64,000 bases of DNA. It comes from Nemophila menziesii (lineage: Eukaryota > Streptophyta > Magnoliopsida > Boraginales > Hydrophyllaceae). The stretch spans positions 8,321,860-8,385,859 of the forward strand of contig JARWIR010000023.1 in assembly GCA_029959085.1 (NCBI GenBank). Direction: 5' to 3'. The notes under the pieces were generated by a model. That model was given only the letters and a program-made list of their open reading frames with translations. It was not told the DNA's origin and did not search any database. This document shows positions 1 through 12,514 of the stretch, in pieces. Within the stretch, counting starts at the first letter, position 1; the number at the start of each line of letters is the position of its first letter. A program made the position numbers and the translations under genes.

Positions 1-729
1 GGAGGTACACATTTTGTTGATAAATATTTCAAGGTTGTACCTGTGAAATATGGAGTGAGGCATAGAGTATCCACCATTTATCATCCCCAAACAAATGGTT
101 AAGCCGAAGTATCTAATCGAGAGATAAAATCTATTCTAGATCAGACCGTAGGACCAACAAGGAAGGATTTATGATGCTCTATGGGCTTATTGAACAACTT
201 ACAAGATGCATGTAGGCGTATCCCCGTATCGAATGGTGTATGGTAAGGCCTGCCACTTACCACTTGAACTTGAATTGATTGTCTATTGGGCGATAAAAAA
301 GTTTAACTTGGACCCCTCTATTAGGCGTAGAGAAAATAATGATGAAGTTGAATGAACTTGATGATTTCCGCTTTCATGATTATTAGAAGGCCAAGCTATA
401 CACAAGATAACCAAGAAATGGCATGATAAGAAGATTCGAAAGAAGACGTCTGAAGTAGTGCAAAGAGTCTTAAATACAACTCTATGTTCAGCAACTATCC
501 GAGAAAGTTGAGATCAAAGTGGTCTAGTCCATTCATTGTTACTAAATTCATGCCTCATGGAACCATAGAGATTGAACACCTAACCGAAGAATGCCCCTAT
601 ATGAGGAATGGTCATCGGTTGAAAATTTATCATGAAGGCGAAGATAACATCCTTGAGGAGGATCCAAATCCCGGAGAGCTCATTTACCTCGAAGAGGCAA
701 GGTGTGAAGCAACGTATCCCACAAGGTAA
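1..729 (+). pseudogene. Degenerate pol: integrase catalytic end and C-terminal domain (D1)
   Basis: This is the last third of a Ty3/gypsy integrase, which inserts retrotransposon cDNA into the chromosome. Matching codons to the intact-like pol of element A gives the DGGTHFV region at the start, the YHPQ..NG.AE segment near 85-110, and a C-terminal domain (residues resembling KLRSKWSSPFIVTK and NGHRLKIYH) from 484 to 726. It is broken: the Gln codon of the catalytic GQAE motif is TAA at 100-102. About 14 bases are missing near 166, relative to A, which shifts the frame. More stops follow before the reopened frame at 484. Both lesions recur in D2, so they predate the duplication or amplification. 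Confidence 0.85.
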
Positions 730-939
730 CTCGTCGAACTGAACGACGTGAAACAAAAGCCAAATAAAGGTGAATACTCATTTGTAGATTACTTTATTGA
801 TTTTATAGTGTATAATACTGAATTTAGTGTTTTATTTATGTGTACTGGTGTAAATAATAGCTAATGGGAGAAGGGAGTATATTATTTTGGTGTGTAGGTT
901 AGTATAAAATGAGTGTGGGGTAAAAGAAGCTTGATAATT

Positions 940-1225
940 ATTTTATAGTGCAATGCTGCGGTATACCACAGCAAAGGTGTGGTACACCACACCTCAGTGC
1001 AAACCGTGCGCGCTACCCTCCACGATGTGAAGGTCAGATAATTCAGAGTCGTACCATGCGAAATGATGCGGTACACCGCACCCTATATAAAGTGTGTGCA
1101 TGAGAATCCAAGCTTTAACAAGTCAGATAGTGTGTATATAGTTTGTGACAAACCGTCGTGACAATTCGTCACGCTTCAGCTGTGATACACCACACAGAGG
1201 TATGGTACACCGCACGAGGTCCTTT
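940..1225. repeat. Palindromic GC-richer array downstream of pol (D1)
   Basis: Short near-palindromes repeat here: AGGTGTGGT-AC-ACCACACCT, TGCGGT-AC-ACCGCA, and variants around 955, 975, 1060, 1185 and 1205. The block stands out from AT-rich surroundings and lies between the pol stop and the ORF2 start. Elements A and E carry unrelated palindromic arrays at the same place. Confidence 0.7.
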
Positions 1226-1337
1226 CAGACAAGAGAAAAAGTAAATATTAGGCTTTCTTAACACCGAGAATCTCAAAGCTTTTCATAAAATCTTCAAACA
1301 TTCAAACAAGATTCATTCATCTTCTATTCTTTACAAG

Positions 1338-1920
1338 ATGGAATCCAAAATCCATTACAACCCAAAGAACAACAATCTTTAAAGTCTAAGAACCTCGTCT
1401 CAAACTTACTTGACCGTGAGTTGTGGGTGAAGAGAGATTACGAAGAGAATATATGCAATTAAATCCAAGAGGGAAGTGCGAAGCTTAGCAAATAAGAAGG
1501 TGAAGAAACAACTCAGGAAAACACAGGAGAAACCAATTCTCATCCTCATATTGACGGAAAAGAAAACAAACCCCGAAGTGAATACATAACGAAATAAGAC
1601 GTATAACCTGAGAAAAAAAGTTCCAGAGGAAGAAATAAGAGAAACAACAAACTGAGAAGGATCATCTTTCTTCCTCCACTCCGCAAGAAGTTATGGATAG
1701 CTTTGAACCTAAAATTCCAAATTAGGCAGTGGCACTATTTAATAGGATGAAGAAAGTATAGAAGATACATCATAGTAATGTCATGAACCAATTGAGTATC
1801 ATGCAAGATGTCAGGAAAATTCAAATGAACATTGCAGCGGAAATCAATGAAACCTCAGTCAATCGCGAATTCGAGAGGATGTGCTTCAGACACATACCAT
1901 CTTCTAACCCATATTATTAA
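1338..1920 (+). pseudogene. Decayed ORF2 remnant of D1
   Basis: A start codon at 1338 opens a frame that soon meets stops. Near 1715-1918 the translation resembles the C-terminal coiled-coil of ORF2 in element E (pattern MNQLSIMQDVRKIQMN...). ORF2 is the extra Athila-type protein encoded between pol and the 3' LTR. The middle (the conserved ~200-residue domain seen in A and E) is missing, so this is an internally deleted relic. The assignment rests mostly on position and the coiled-coil tail. Confidence 0.45.
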
Positions 1921-2740
1921 TTACTTCTAATTGTGTTCGTGTCTACTAGTAATTTTATTACTTTTGAGTCTTTTTCGAGTCATGGGGACACGAATCAGTT
2001 TTGAGTTGGGATGGAGTACTCGTTGTCCTCAGGATGTGCTTTTAGTTGTTTTTTAAAAATCAATAAAGTATAAAAAGTGTAGATAATGTAGTGAATGTGC
2101 CTTTTAAGAATAAATTTTTATAAGTTAATGATAGGAAATAGTGTGTACATGAACTTTTTGACAAATTGTGTAGTGTTCATGCATGAAAGCATTTAATAAG
2201 GGATTAGAAGGATTAATGAGCAATGCGTAAAAGTTAAGTTTGAACTTAGGAAGATGTGAGTGCTGTGTAAAACGTGAGGTTGAAACTAGTGAAATAACCC
2301 GCTTAATTTATGAACTAAAAGTGAGAAAGTAACGAACCCTAGTAGTTTAGAAAATGATTAAGGATTTTCTTTGATAACCCTTTGTTTCCTTTATCTTTCT
2401 TACTACTACTTTTTTGTAATATCCTTCTTAGCCAAAGTCTAGCCTATGTAGATTTTATTAGATAACCACGTTATAAGCCTTTACCCTTTAGTTTTAGGAC
2501 TTGACCATCTGACCCTCTCTCGAATAACATGCCTAGGACTAGTTGTCTTAAAGCTTGAGTTTGGAGTGTTTGATCTAATTGATTAGAGGATATATTGGGT
2601 GGGTAGATTTATATTTCGTGTTTATTCATTGCGCGCTTATCTGTAATCCATGCCGGGTTATAAGAAAAGAGAAAGTTGAGAAAAAAAAAGAAAATAAGCA
2701 ACACAAAGACTCACATAAAAAAGGGCCTTGTATTTGACTT

Positions 2741-2819
<79 letters not shown>

Positions 2820-3400
2820 ATGGAAAAAGTAAAAGAAAAATTCTAGCATATGACATTTTGTGATATCGATGAGGATTTGGAGATGCAACGCTTTAGCATC
2901 AAATGTGTTGAGTGAGAACGATTATGAGCGGAAACTCAAGCTCTAGGGCAATTAGTTGATGGATAGTGTGGAGAAGGCCAAAACCCAATCTAAATTATCA
3001 TAAATATTAATCACACCCTTCCTTAAGCCTACTCTACATCTTAAGATCGTAGGATTTTTAGCTATGTGGGTAAGTAACAGTTGAAAATTAGGGAGTAATT
3101 AAGTGGACCATAATAAACTAATGAAAAAAATGAACACCATATGGACGCCATATCAACCTAAGAGAGAACCGCTCTTTCTTGCATTGCGAAATTAATCCAC
3201 TTTTGAACTTGTTAGATGTTGATTCTTTGTATATTACGCATATTTCTTTAATTATTTCTTGAACACCACTATATGAAACTTGTTAGAATAGTTGCTTCAG
3301 GTTTATTCATTGTCTTTAGATTCCCACATTTCTTCCATGGTTACTTGGACTTAGGCCCTTTATGTTTTTCCTTTTCTTTTATTTTGTCGAGACGACAAAA
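1921..3400 (+). other. Untranslated region between ORF2 relic and 3' LTR of D1
   Basis: No credible coding sequence. It contains an internal polypurine-tract-like motif (TTGAGTTGGG at 2001-2010). A stretch near 2890-2960 matches, on the opposite strand, the untranslated regions of elements A and B (the conserved tcaa-tgggttgagtgagaac stretch). Confidence 0.6.
2744..2820. repeat. (TA)n-(TG)n compound microsatellite
   Basis: About 50 bases of TA dinucleotides run straight into about 24 bases of TG dinucleotides. Any frame read through it is meaningless. Confidence 0.97.
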
Positions 3401-3402
3401 CA

Positions 3403-3417
3403 TTAAGTTGGGGGTCC
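3403..3417 (+). other. Polypurine tract of D1
   Basis: The sequence TTAAGTTGGGGGTCC lies immediately before TGATGTCTCC. This matches the tract/LTR junction of elements A, B and E on the other strand. It is the expected primer for plus-strand DNA synthesis. Confidence 0.75.
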
Positions 3418-5190
3418 TGATGTCTCCTCTTTTTTTATATATTAATATACTCAAGAAACATCTTTTTGAGAGTTTATGAGATCTAAGTGGGGGATTTTTC
3501 TCTAATATTTTCCATATCTTACTTTTCTACATTATTTTGGACAATATTTAATCTATAGTGTTTTTTTGTGTTAATTGGGTGTTAAGTGTGATTTTAGGTA
3601 CATGGTTGACGCAAGTGTCCAAGAAGATGAGGAAAAGACAATAATTGAAGTCCAAACCCAAGCCAAGGCGCAAATAGAGCTCGAAGTCACTTTTAGAAAG
3701 TTAGAGCATTTACCAGAAAAGTCCAATGTCATATTGTTTGTCACCATAATTAATTAGTACTCTCTGCGTTCCTAGAAGGTTGTCAAATTTTCTTTTGATC
3801 ACAAACTAATAAATGTCATTTATTATTCATGTGATTACTAAAATGCCCTCAATAAAGTGTCTTGATATCTTGAATATTTATTGGAAGCATAAATTATAAT
3901 ATTTAATTAGGGGTAAAAGTGGTATAAAGAAAAAGATGTGTCTTGATTTTCTAAAATGACAAACTTTTTGAAACAACTATTTATAATATAAGTGACAACC
4001 TTTTGGGAAGAGAGGGTAATAAATATAAACATGATTCCTTTATATTTGGAATTAGCTTTGGGTTAGTGTTGCGTGATAGGTAACGAAAGTCAATTTGGAT
4101 TTGAGATGAGAATGTTATGTCAGTTTTACCAGTGTAAGCATGGTAAAAAACGGGTTGGGCCAATTTTAAGCCACTTAAGTGAGCCCATTAGGTCAAAAAC
4201 GTTTTTGGACCAAGTATATAAAACTTTTTGAGCTCCTAAATTCAGTACGCTTCATTTTTTATCAAATTTTATCATCTAGAGAGAGCTCAAGCGCCTGGAG
4301 AGGAGGGAAGAAGGATTTCGCACCCAAATTTCACCTTCTTACTCCATTCTACAACCCATCAATTTCGTATTCTAGGTTAATTCGAGTCCATATTATCTTT
4401 CAAACATGATTCTATCTTTATAATCACTATATTTTCATTTATTTAGTATCAGTTAAGCATTATATGCTTGAGACTTGCAATGGGTATGGACCCCAATTTA
4501 TCCATGTTTTGGTGATTTGGGATAATTTATATTATTGAAATGATTTGAATTAAATTGTATTATTCCATTGTTTATCATATTTGTGCTTGTTACCTATTTA
4601 TATCCTGATCAAATATAGGTAGTTTGAGACTTTTATACTAACACCGGGGTGAAGGGTCGGGATTTCAGACATAATATATAAACGCCTATTGCCTCGAATC
4701 AGACGGATCTTGCATGCTAGGTAGTCAATAGGACCATGAACTTAATCCTACCAAAAAACCAAGAGATGAATAAGATAGAGAGCTAAGATCACCTGGGCGG
4801 GGTCTTAGATGATTTTGCATCCCGACTGATGTGAAACATTCAATTCGCCCTTATACCATAAACAGGATAATTATTGATTAGGAGGATTACTCGCAAGGAT
4901 CAGTCATTACTTCTCATACTTTATAATCTTTATATCATATTTAGTTAATTTCGCTTTAGTTTAACCTTTATTTATTTGAAACTTAGTCCTTTAAATAAAA
5001 CCCCAAATACAAAATCCTTATTATTTGTATCGTTTCATTTGCAACTTAATGTTTTATTACATTGAAAACATACTATTCATAGCGTTAGTAGTCCCTAAGG
5101 ATCGATAGCTTCCAGGCTTATCATATGTTTAACTGACGACACTTCGTACGCATGCGGAAAGTCCTAGTTCCATTGATACCAAACTATTAC
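3418..5190 (+). repeat. 3' LTR of D1 (right end approximate)
   Basis: It begins TGATGTCTCC after the polypurine tract. A degenerate inverted partner (AGAAACATCT) ends 46 nt in, as in the other LTRs here. Near 5095-5160 it has the counterpart of the conserved block found close to the opposite end of the other LTRs (GTACGCATGCGG...). A MITE is inserted at 3758-4019. No partner LTR is in the window, so the right border cannot be fixed. Confidence 0.6.
3758..4019. mobile_element. Stowaway-like MITE inside the D1 LTR
   Basis: Inverted ends of about 25 bases (CTCTCTGCGTTCC..AAGGTTGTCA and its complement TGACAACCTT..GAGAGGG) enclose about 258 AT-rich bases. A TA dinucleotide sits at each edge (3758-3759 and 4018-4019), as expected for Tc1/mariner-type non-autonomous elements. 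Confidence 0.75.
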
Positions 5191-5224
5191 TTTTATATTA
5201 CACTGGGAACCCAAACATATTTGA

Positions 5225-6960
5225 GTTTTCCAAAGCGGTTCTACAAGAGGATCATGGAGAGAATGGGGGGATATTAGCGGCATGTAAGAAAAAAACCCTA
5301 TCACTAGCTGGGCATGTCACATTGGCAAAATTAGTCCTATGTGTATACCTACTTATTAAATAAAAAAGTGATGAAACTCTTGATATACGTGTGTGCCGAG
5401 ATTGATAAGATTGTTAGATATTTTATATGGGGGTCCTCGAATGAACAAAGGAAAATCCTTGGGTCTCTTAGGAACAAATATGTAAACCTAAGTCAGCGGG
5501 TGGGCTAGGCATACGAGGGGAAAAAATTATAACATTGCACTACAGCTAAACATAGATTGAAATTTCTTTAGGATCACAAAGTCGCATGGGACCAGGTGTT
5601 TAAGAACAAATATTTTGCGAATGGTCTTCTACAAAAAGAAATGAAGGATAGTGATTCGAAAGTGTGTAAATAGATTCTTACTGGAGTAAGTTTGCTAAAG
5701 GAAGGGGTTATTGAGATGGAAGGAGCAAACGGGGTTGATTACTGTTGGACACATGAAGCTTCAGGCCTTTTTTTGGTAATCTGCGTCCAAATATATAGAA
5801 AATAGCATGGACCATACAAGCTTTAGGTGGGAGAAAATATGGAAAATTAAATGCCCATAGAAGGTTAGATTTCTTTTATGTAGAATCACGAGAAATCATC
5901 TCCCTTCCGTAGAAAGATATATACATGAGGGATGTTATTGGGGATAGAGAATGTAGCATATGCGGCAATGTGAGCGAGGACGTGGTGCACATTTTCTTGG
6001 GTTGTACGGTGGCAAACATAATATGGCACGAGCTAGGTTTGCAGCAAGAACTATCCAAGGGAAGGAATGATTCTAGTTAGTAGGGATATGCTGTCATAAA
6101 TAGTAACATGTGGAGTGCGAATGAGCAAAAGGAATTTCCTAGCAATATACTGAACGTGCAACAAATTTTGGAAAGGTGGTCACATATGGACAACTCCATC
6201 GCGAATCAGGTGTTTGCTCCAGGAGATAACATTTTACTTGATGCAACAGTAAAGTCATTGTTGGAAGCTAACTTATTGGCATTCATATATATGATAGCTT
6301 GAAGTGTTCAACGATTTTTGAATCTATGGAACACCAAAAAAGAGGCATGGGGAAAGGAACGAGATGGTAGGGTTATCGTATCCGTGAAATGGGTTAAACC
6401 CGATGGTCATTATCATTTAATATGGAAGAAAGTTGTGATTCGAGGAAATGTAGAGCCGAGATATGAGGGATATTACGAGATAGAGATGGTCATTCCTAGC
6501 GAGATTCTCTTAAGTGTGTGTGAGTCACCTTTATTATCATAAGCTCTGATGCTACATTATGGATTGAGATGGACGATTAATCGAGGCCTAAAATATCTAA
6601 TTATCGAGATGGACTCGAGAGAGATTCATGCGCTAGCGAAGAACGGTAGTAGTTCTAAGAGTTGGACTTTTCATGTCGGGCGAGGTTCTGCTAAAATCCT
6701 ACAAGAACATTAAGACCTTAAGGTGAATCACTTCTATTGGGAAGCGAATATGTATGCAAACATACTGGAAAAGAAAGGAGTGGACTTGTTAGAGAGTCCT
6801 TGTGAGTATGATGGCCCTCCAAAGTATTTTTGGAGCTTTTTAACACGTTATAGGAGCGGGTGTGCATTTCGTTGGTCCTTTTTAGACTCCTCGTGAGGGA
6901 GTTAATTAGTGGTTAGGTAACGGCATTTCACGCCTCCGATGTATGCCCAAAAAAACTTAT
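5225..6960 (+). mobile_element. 5'-truncated plant L1-type LINE (LINE-a), decayed
   Basis: The reading runs from the end of reverse transcriptase (KKTLSLAGHVTLAK near 5285, then EIDKIVRYFIWGS near 5400) to the zinc-binding RVT domain (CSICGN..EDVVHIFLGC near 5950-6010). It ends in an RNase H domain (VKWVKPDGHYH near 6385; LIIEMDSREIHAL near 6600; ANILEKKGVDLL near 6760). This is the order of plant L1 ORF2 proteins. Stops and frameshifts occur throughout. The 3' end is probably near 6950-6960, where a short A-run follows GCCTCCGATGTATGCCC. The same 3' terminus recurs at 14056-14300. Confidence 0.8.
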
Positions 6961-7208
6961 CATTGTGTATAGATAAGTGCTTAAATATTTTAATTTCCTG
7001 TGTGATTTTTGCTGGGTGGTGTATTAGGGCAATATTTTATGGTTTTGATGCTCGAGCTTTCAATATAATCAAAACCATAACATGAAAAATACACAAGGGA
7101 ATTATAGGTGTTATCAGTTACCCCTTAAATTTATCAAATACCTTTTGATTTGGACTTCCATGAATCTAGTCAACAAAGTAATAACTTCTATTTGAATATC
7201 AAAGAAAG
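6961..7208. other. AT-rich intergenic DNA
   Basis: I see no coding potential or repeat structure in this short spacer between LINE-a and the MITE. Confidence 0.5.
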
Positions 7209-7488
7209 TATCCCTCTATTATTTGGATCCATGTTACTTCTCAGTCCATATTATTTGTCCAACTTTCTAAAAAAATGTGTCTAATATTATTTGTCCATTT
7301 TTCATTACCAAGACAATTTTTTTCTACTTTTTCCAATATTATCCCTAATTAAATAAAAAAGAAATATTGTAATAAATATCCCATGTATATTAATTAAGGT
7401 AAATTGTGTAAATAAGAAGATTATAAAGTGTTTTTTTAAAACATTATGCACCAAAAAGGTGGACAAGTAAAAATGGATGGAGGGAGTA
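7209..7488. mobile_element. Stowaway-like MITE
   Basis: Left end TATCCCTCTATT and right end GGATGGAGGGAGTA form imperfect inverted repeats with the plant 'CTCCCTCC' signature. TA lies at both edges (7209-7210 and 7487-7488). The interior is AT-rich and non-coding. Confidence 0.7.
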
Positions 7489-8434
7489 TTCTCTGCCCTG
7501 AAATATTATAGGGGACTTCAATATGTATAGATTCTCCTCTAAAAAATTAGGTGGTTTGGGACCTAATAGAACTAATATGAATAAATTAAACAAATGACTA
7601 GCTAGGCTGAATATGACAGATTGCATGCTATAGGTTGTAAGTTCACATGGTCCAACAAAAGAAATAATTCTGAGCTAATCAAACAGTTATTGATAGATTT
7701 TGTGTTAATATTGAATGAGATACTATTTTTCCTAACTCATAGGTGGATATTATTCCTCCTATGGGGTCAGATCAGTCAATACTTGTTTTGATTAAAATGC
7801 TAAGAAAATACCTATATTAAAAAGATTCATTTTCAGTAAAACTTGGAATAGTATGAAGAATGTATTAAGATAATCACACACCACTAGCTTGAGATAATTT
7901 CCTTGAGGGGTAAAGGTATTAACAATTTTGGTAAGAAATTAAACTCTCTCACTGGTAATTTAACTATTTGGGCAAAAGAATTGGCTAAGGAAAACAAAGA
8001 TGTTCTTAAAAAAGATAAAAAGTATTTACAAAATATGATTAATTTCGGTGATCGTATTGATCTGGATGTCATAACTATATAGTGAAAAGGATAGGACAAA
8101 TATGGAAGAATTAAGAAATTTAATGGAAACTGAAATCTAGAATTAAATTGCCTACACTTGGTGATAAAAATACATCATATTTTCATTCTATAGATAAATC
8201 TAGAAGATTGAGGAATAAATCACTAGTATATTTACTGAAAATGATATTTGGAATGATAAAAAAGGGGATATAGAGAATGAGATTAAAAATTACTTTAACT
8301 CTATTGTTTTTACAAAAAGCCCTATAAATTATACCCTAGTCATTGACTCTCTTAATAGATGTATAATTAATGATATGAATATCTCTCGGACTAGTCTTGT
8401 TAATTTAAATGACATAAATAATGTCTTATAGGAA

Positions 8435-9480
8435 ATGCGGAGTGGTAGGTCGCTTGGCCCTAATGAGTACCTTGTATACTCTTACAAAAAACATTGGGAT
8501 CTTATCAAATTTGATATACTTAGGTGTATATCTGATTTTCTTTGGAATGATGGTAATCATTATGAGATTAACAATAATCTGATTACTTTAATTCTTAAAG
8601 TTGAAAAATTTACAAAAATTGCCCATTACAGACCAATTAGTTGTTCCAATGTTATTTATAATATTTTCGCTAAAATATTAGTGAAAATATTACAACACCT
8701 GATGCCTTTTATTATTAGTGAGAACTAGTGTGCTTTTAATCTTGGAAAGGAAATTACTTAGAACATATTGCTAGCTCATGAGAAAATCACTTCTTAAAAA
8801 GAAAAAGAACAACTGAAACACATTAATATGGCCACTAAGGCAGATGTTGGTAAAGCTTATGATTTTATGTAAAATGAGATTTTTTGAATGATATCTTATT
8901 AAAATGGGATTTTGTGATAGATAGGTTAAATAGATGATGGATGTGTTACCCCAGTCACTTATAGCGCACTTATGAATTATGACAAGCAGGCCAGATTCCC
9001 CTATCTAACCCCTCGAAAAGCCTTAGGCAGGGGGACCCCTTCTCACCCTTTGTCTTTTGTATTATAACTCAAGTTTTAACCTATCTTATGGATGATAAAA
9101 TTGTCATATATATGATTAGAGGATTGAGGATTAATAAACATTGTCCTACTTCAAGTCATATATTATTTGCGGATGATATTCTTTTCTTCATCAGGGATGA
9201 AACTGAGGATGTTGAACACTTTAAACATTTGCTTAATGATTATAGTCATGCCTTAGGTCAATGCAGTAACCTTAATAAAAGTGGTATTGTTTTTTGTAAA
9301 AATACTCTAGTGGATAAAATACATCATTTACTTGATATTCTAAGGGCGAATAAACTCGAAAACTTAGGCAAATATTTAGGACTACCTGTTGAATTGAGTA
9401 GATCCAATGTTATGTCTATTAACTGGATGATGAAATTGACAAATAGTAAAATGGAATACTTTTTTTCTGTTAGAAGCTAA
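8435..9480 (+). pseudogene. LINE-b reverse transcriptase domain
   Basis: This is the core polymerase of LINE-b. Finger and palm motifs typical of non-LTR reverse transcriptases are readable: a SLGPNEY box, the RPIS..NVIYN box, KAYD near 8855, RQGDP near 9020 and the FADD active site at 9166-9177. In-frame stops near 8726-8731 and 8868-8885 break it, and a stop at 9478 separates it from the connection domain that resumes at 9503. It cannot make a full protein. Confidence 0.85.
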
Positions 9481-10554
9481 GTAAGAGACTCTTACAAAGG
9501 AAGTGATTAATGTTATTCCCTCATATATTATGGATGATTTCTTGATCCCTATTAGTATATGTCATAAAATTGATTCTCTTATAGCTAAATTTTGGTGGAA
9601 TAAAAACAATAGAAAAATGAATCATTGGATAAAATTTAGGGACATAACCATTAATAAACATAATAAGGGTATGTTTTTTAAAAGTATACGACTAAAACAT
9701 ATAGCCCTACTTGATAGAAATGTTTGGAAGATCTTTAATAAACCAAAACCTCTTTTGGCTAGGACACTGAAAGGATTATATTTTAAAAATTCTAGCTTCC
9801 TTGAAGCAAATCTAGGCTATAATCCCTCTTGGGGTTGGAGAAGTCTACTTGAGGGAAGAAATAATTTTAAGAAAGATTTAATTTTGAAGGTGGGAAATGG
9901 AAACTCTATAAATATATGGCATAATAGCTGGATTCTAGATATTAAATCTCTTAGTAATACTAGGAATTGTCCTTTTACATATGTATCGAAACTATTTTAT
10001 GAAGGTTCTTACATTTGGGTTCATAATTTGCTCACAGAGTGGTTTGAAACAGATATTATAGAGAAAAAATTAAAAATAAAGACCCCTATTTCTATAAGTG
10101 TTGATAACGCTTCTTGGCTTTCTCTATAGATGGGGAGGTTAATTCTAAAGCTATATATAGGTATTTGAAGTAAAAAAAGATGGAAAAAGAAAAAAATGAA
10201 TAGGTGAGGTTACATAGTGGCTCCTATGCCACCCCAAACTCCGTTTGGAAGGAGGTTTGGAACCTTAAGGTACCTCCTAAGATTAGAATTTTGTTTGGAA
10301 ACGGTGTAAAAGAAAACTTTCGACTTAGGAGCTAAAATTTAAAAGAAAACGCACCACTTCTCTCCTGTGTAATGTTTGTAGGATATAACATGAATCTATT
10401 AAACAACTCTTGTTTAATTGTTCATGGACTAGAGTATTATGGCTCACCTCCCCAGTACAAATGTTGTTTAATTCAATTTGGACTTATAGATTTGAGTCAT
10501 TGTTTACCAAGTTAAAGAGTATGAAAAATTGTAAGGATATTGCAAGTAGAAATA

Positions 10555-10583
10555 TACATATATATATGTATATATATATATTT
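10555..10583. repeat. TA-rich microsatellite inside LINE-b
   Basis: A short imperfect TA repeat separates the zinc-binding and RNase H relics. Confidence 0.7.
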
Positions 10584-11408
10584 GATATCATCTTTGTAAT
10601 ACTTTGGAATATTTGAAAATCAAGAAAAAAAAGCTTGCTTAGAAGGCGTTATACCAGAACCTATATTGGTTTTAAATTAGTCTTTAATTGCCTATGATGA
10701 GTACTGCAATTATAATAACAATTCCTTTGAGGCAAAAACGTTAACACAAATAAAGGTATTGGAATCCATTTCCAATACTTATACTACACTATAGGTAAAT
10801 GTTAAATATTAACTCTAAACATGTAAAGAACAAAAACAAACGTTGTAGTGATATGTGGAATAAAAATTTAAGTTATGATTTAGTCGTGTTATATACAAAT
10901 GTTTTTTTACTAAGGACTCAAATGTTTCATCTGTGAGTGTTCTTATGGATAAAAATGATACTCTAACTCATGGTCATGCTTGGCCTTTTACTTTAACTGT
11001 CTTGAGAAAGTCGTGGTTATAGGAGTGCGCATTTGCCTTAGTTCAGCGATCAATCTTCATCGAGAAGATATTAGAATCCTTAGTGACAATAAGGTGGTAG
11101 TAGGGATGTTGAAATTTTCCAAAACTCCTCCTAATACTAGACATAAATTGTTCTATTTTGATATCAAGAAATTGAGTTGTAATAGATTAATTTCTTTTTA
11201 TTTTATTTCTAAAAAAGACAATGTTTTTGCGATTGAGCCGTGAGACAAAATCTCATGGGTGTTTTGTCTCGTGATTGGGTCTCTAACACCCCCACCAATT
11301 TGCTAGTTTTCTTTCAAAATTCTCAACTCGTAGGCATATTGGATAAAATCTATCTTTTGTAATGACTATTATTTCCATTTAATATCATATGCTTTTGACA
11401 AAAAAAAT

Positions 11409-11523
11409 TAGAGAAAAGAAAAGAATTGATGACGATTAAAGTACATGGATACTCATCATACTTGTAACGTGGCGAAACTATTGGAACCCGATTTCGTGTG
11501 AAAGGGTCATACACTAATACGGT
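11409..11523. other. Spacer after LINE-b
   Basis: AT-rich sequence between the LINE 3' A-run and dispersed repeat X. No feature is recognised. Confidence 0.4.
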
Positions 11524-12420
11524 AAAACTTATATAAAACCTCATTTCGGTTACATTTTTTTCATAAATCAAAAGTATAAATTTAAAGGAAGAGAAAAAGT
11601 TCCTTGGAGCAGCACAAGATTTTCGACATCGCCGTCTTCTCTTAAGAATAGAAGGTATCAAGTACCCCCTCGATTCCTCCCTTCTTTCATATTTCCCACT
11701 TATTAAGTTGTAATAACTATGAAATATACAATCGATCTGAAAAACTTAAAGGAAAACAAAAGTAGGAGATATTGAGGAAGTGTCACAATTAAGAAAGAAA
11801 GTTTATGCCTTTACTGGGTGAAACTCTGGATTTCTAGTCTACTGAACAATTTCAGTGTAGATGCTCGCTCGCTCTGTTATGGATTTCCTAACCGCTAAGT
11901 GAAATCGGAATTGTATCTTATAAAATACATTTGCATCATAGGGGGCCATACTGGTGAAGAATTTGTTGGGTTAGTGGATTTGGCTGAAATATTATCACAA
12001 TCGGGAAGATATCTCATCAATTGCCACCCCACCAATAGCCCTCCCAACCAGTCTTTTTCTCTATATGTGATATTTATGGATAATTGTTAATGTATTTTAT
12101 CCATAAATTTAATCATTAAATTAGGATTATAGCTTGAATTTGAGCTAGATTTAAACTAATTACTCTTTACTTTTACATATTTACTTGATAATTAAAAAAT
12201 ATTAACATAGAGATAATGCTTCTTTATTTGGAAGGGATTAATAATGATTTTTTTTTATATTTTGCACACAGGCAAAAACTCATGTCAAGAATAATATCAT
12301 TACTGAACAAAAAAACAAAACTAATAAGATCGCTGGCCATGACATTTGAGTTCACCATGAAGGTTTAATAATTTCCATGGTAAGATTTAGTTTGTAGTTT
12401 ACTTTTAAGGTTATATTGTT
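11524..12420 (+). repeat. Dispersed repeat X, copy 1
   Basis: The sequence runs parallel to 20750-21470 and 22250-23110: a TATA-like CTTATATAAAACC at the start, a GGAAGAGAAAAAGTTCC block, the 'TATGTGATATTTATGGATAAT' region, and an exon-like stretch after TTTTGCACACAG ending ATGAAG|GTTTAATAA. Boundaries such as CACACAG|GC and AAG|GT look like splice sites, so X may be the start of a transcribed gene or gene-bearing transposon. I do not recognise its product. Confidence 0.6.
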
Positions 12421-12514
12421 AAGTGGATGTATTTAGAATTGTTGGGTGGTTAATTCATGGTGTTATGTATTTAATATTGATTTACTGTGTGCGCTTTTTA
12501 CTAGATCATTTATA

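Larger units (their letters stand above)
1..5190 (+). mobile_element. Athila-like Ty3/gypsy element D1, 3' half
   Basis: The segment holds, in order, the end of a degenerate integrase, a palindromic array, a decayed ORF2, an untranslated region, a polypurine tract and a 3' LTR. Family assignment rests on similarity to the nearly complete element A elsewhere in the window: the integrase C-terminus (GPF/YIVTK and NGHRLKIYH motifs) and the tract plus LTR start (GTTGGGGGTCC then TGATGTCTCC). The left part lies outside the window. The right LTR end is approximate (about 5180-5220) because a truncated LINE abuts it. Bases 1-1497 are repeated almost identically at 32991-34487. Confidence 0.85.
7495..11408 (+). 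mobile_element. Plant L1-type LINE (LINE-b), decayed, endonuclease end to RNase H
   Basis: Domains appear in order: the C-terminal endonuclease (GDFN near 7510; GC.FTWSNKRNN near 7625; PMGSDQS near 7760); reverse transcriptase (MRSGRSLGPNEYL at 8435, HYRPISCSNVIYNIFAKIL near 8625, LRQGDPFSPFVF near 9020, catalytic FADD at 9166-9177); a long connection region at 9503-10129 (INVIPSYIMDDFLIP...FWW); the zinc-binding domain (VWKEVWNLKVPPKIRI near 10240); and an RNase H relic at 10980-11243 (DIRILSDNKVVVGML). It ends near a run of eight A's at 11400-11407. Stops occur in every domain. It is a relic; the 5' end (ORF1 and most of the endonuclease) is missing. Confidence 0.85.

Noticed and set aside
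2626..2856. Minus-strand open frame over the (TA)n-(TG)n tract
   Set aside because: It encodes only His-Thr and Ile-Tyr dipeptide repeats from a microsatellite.
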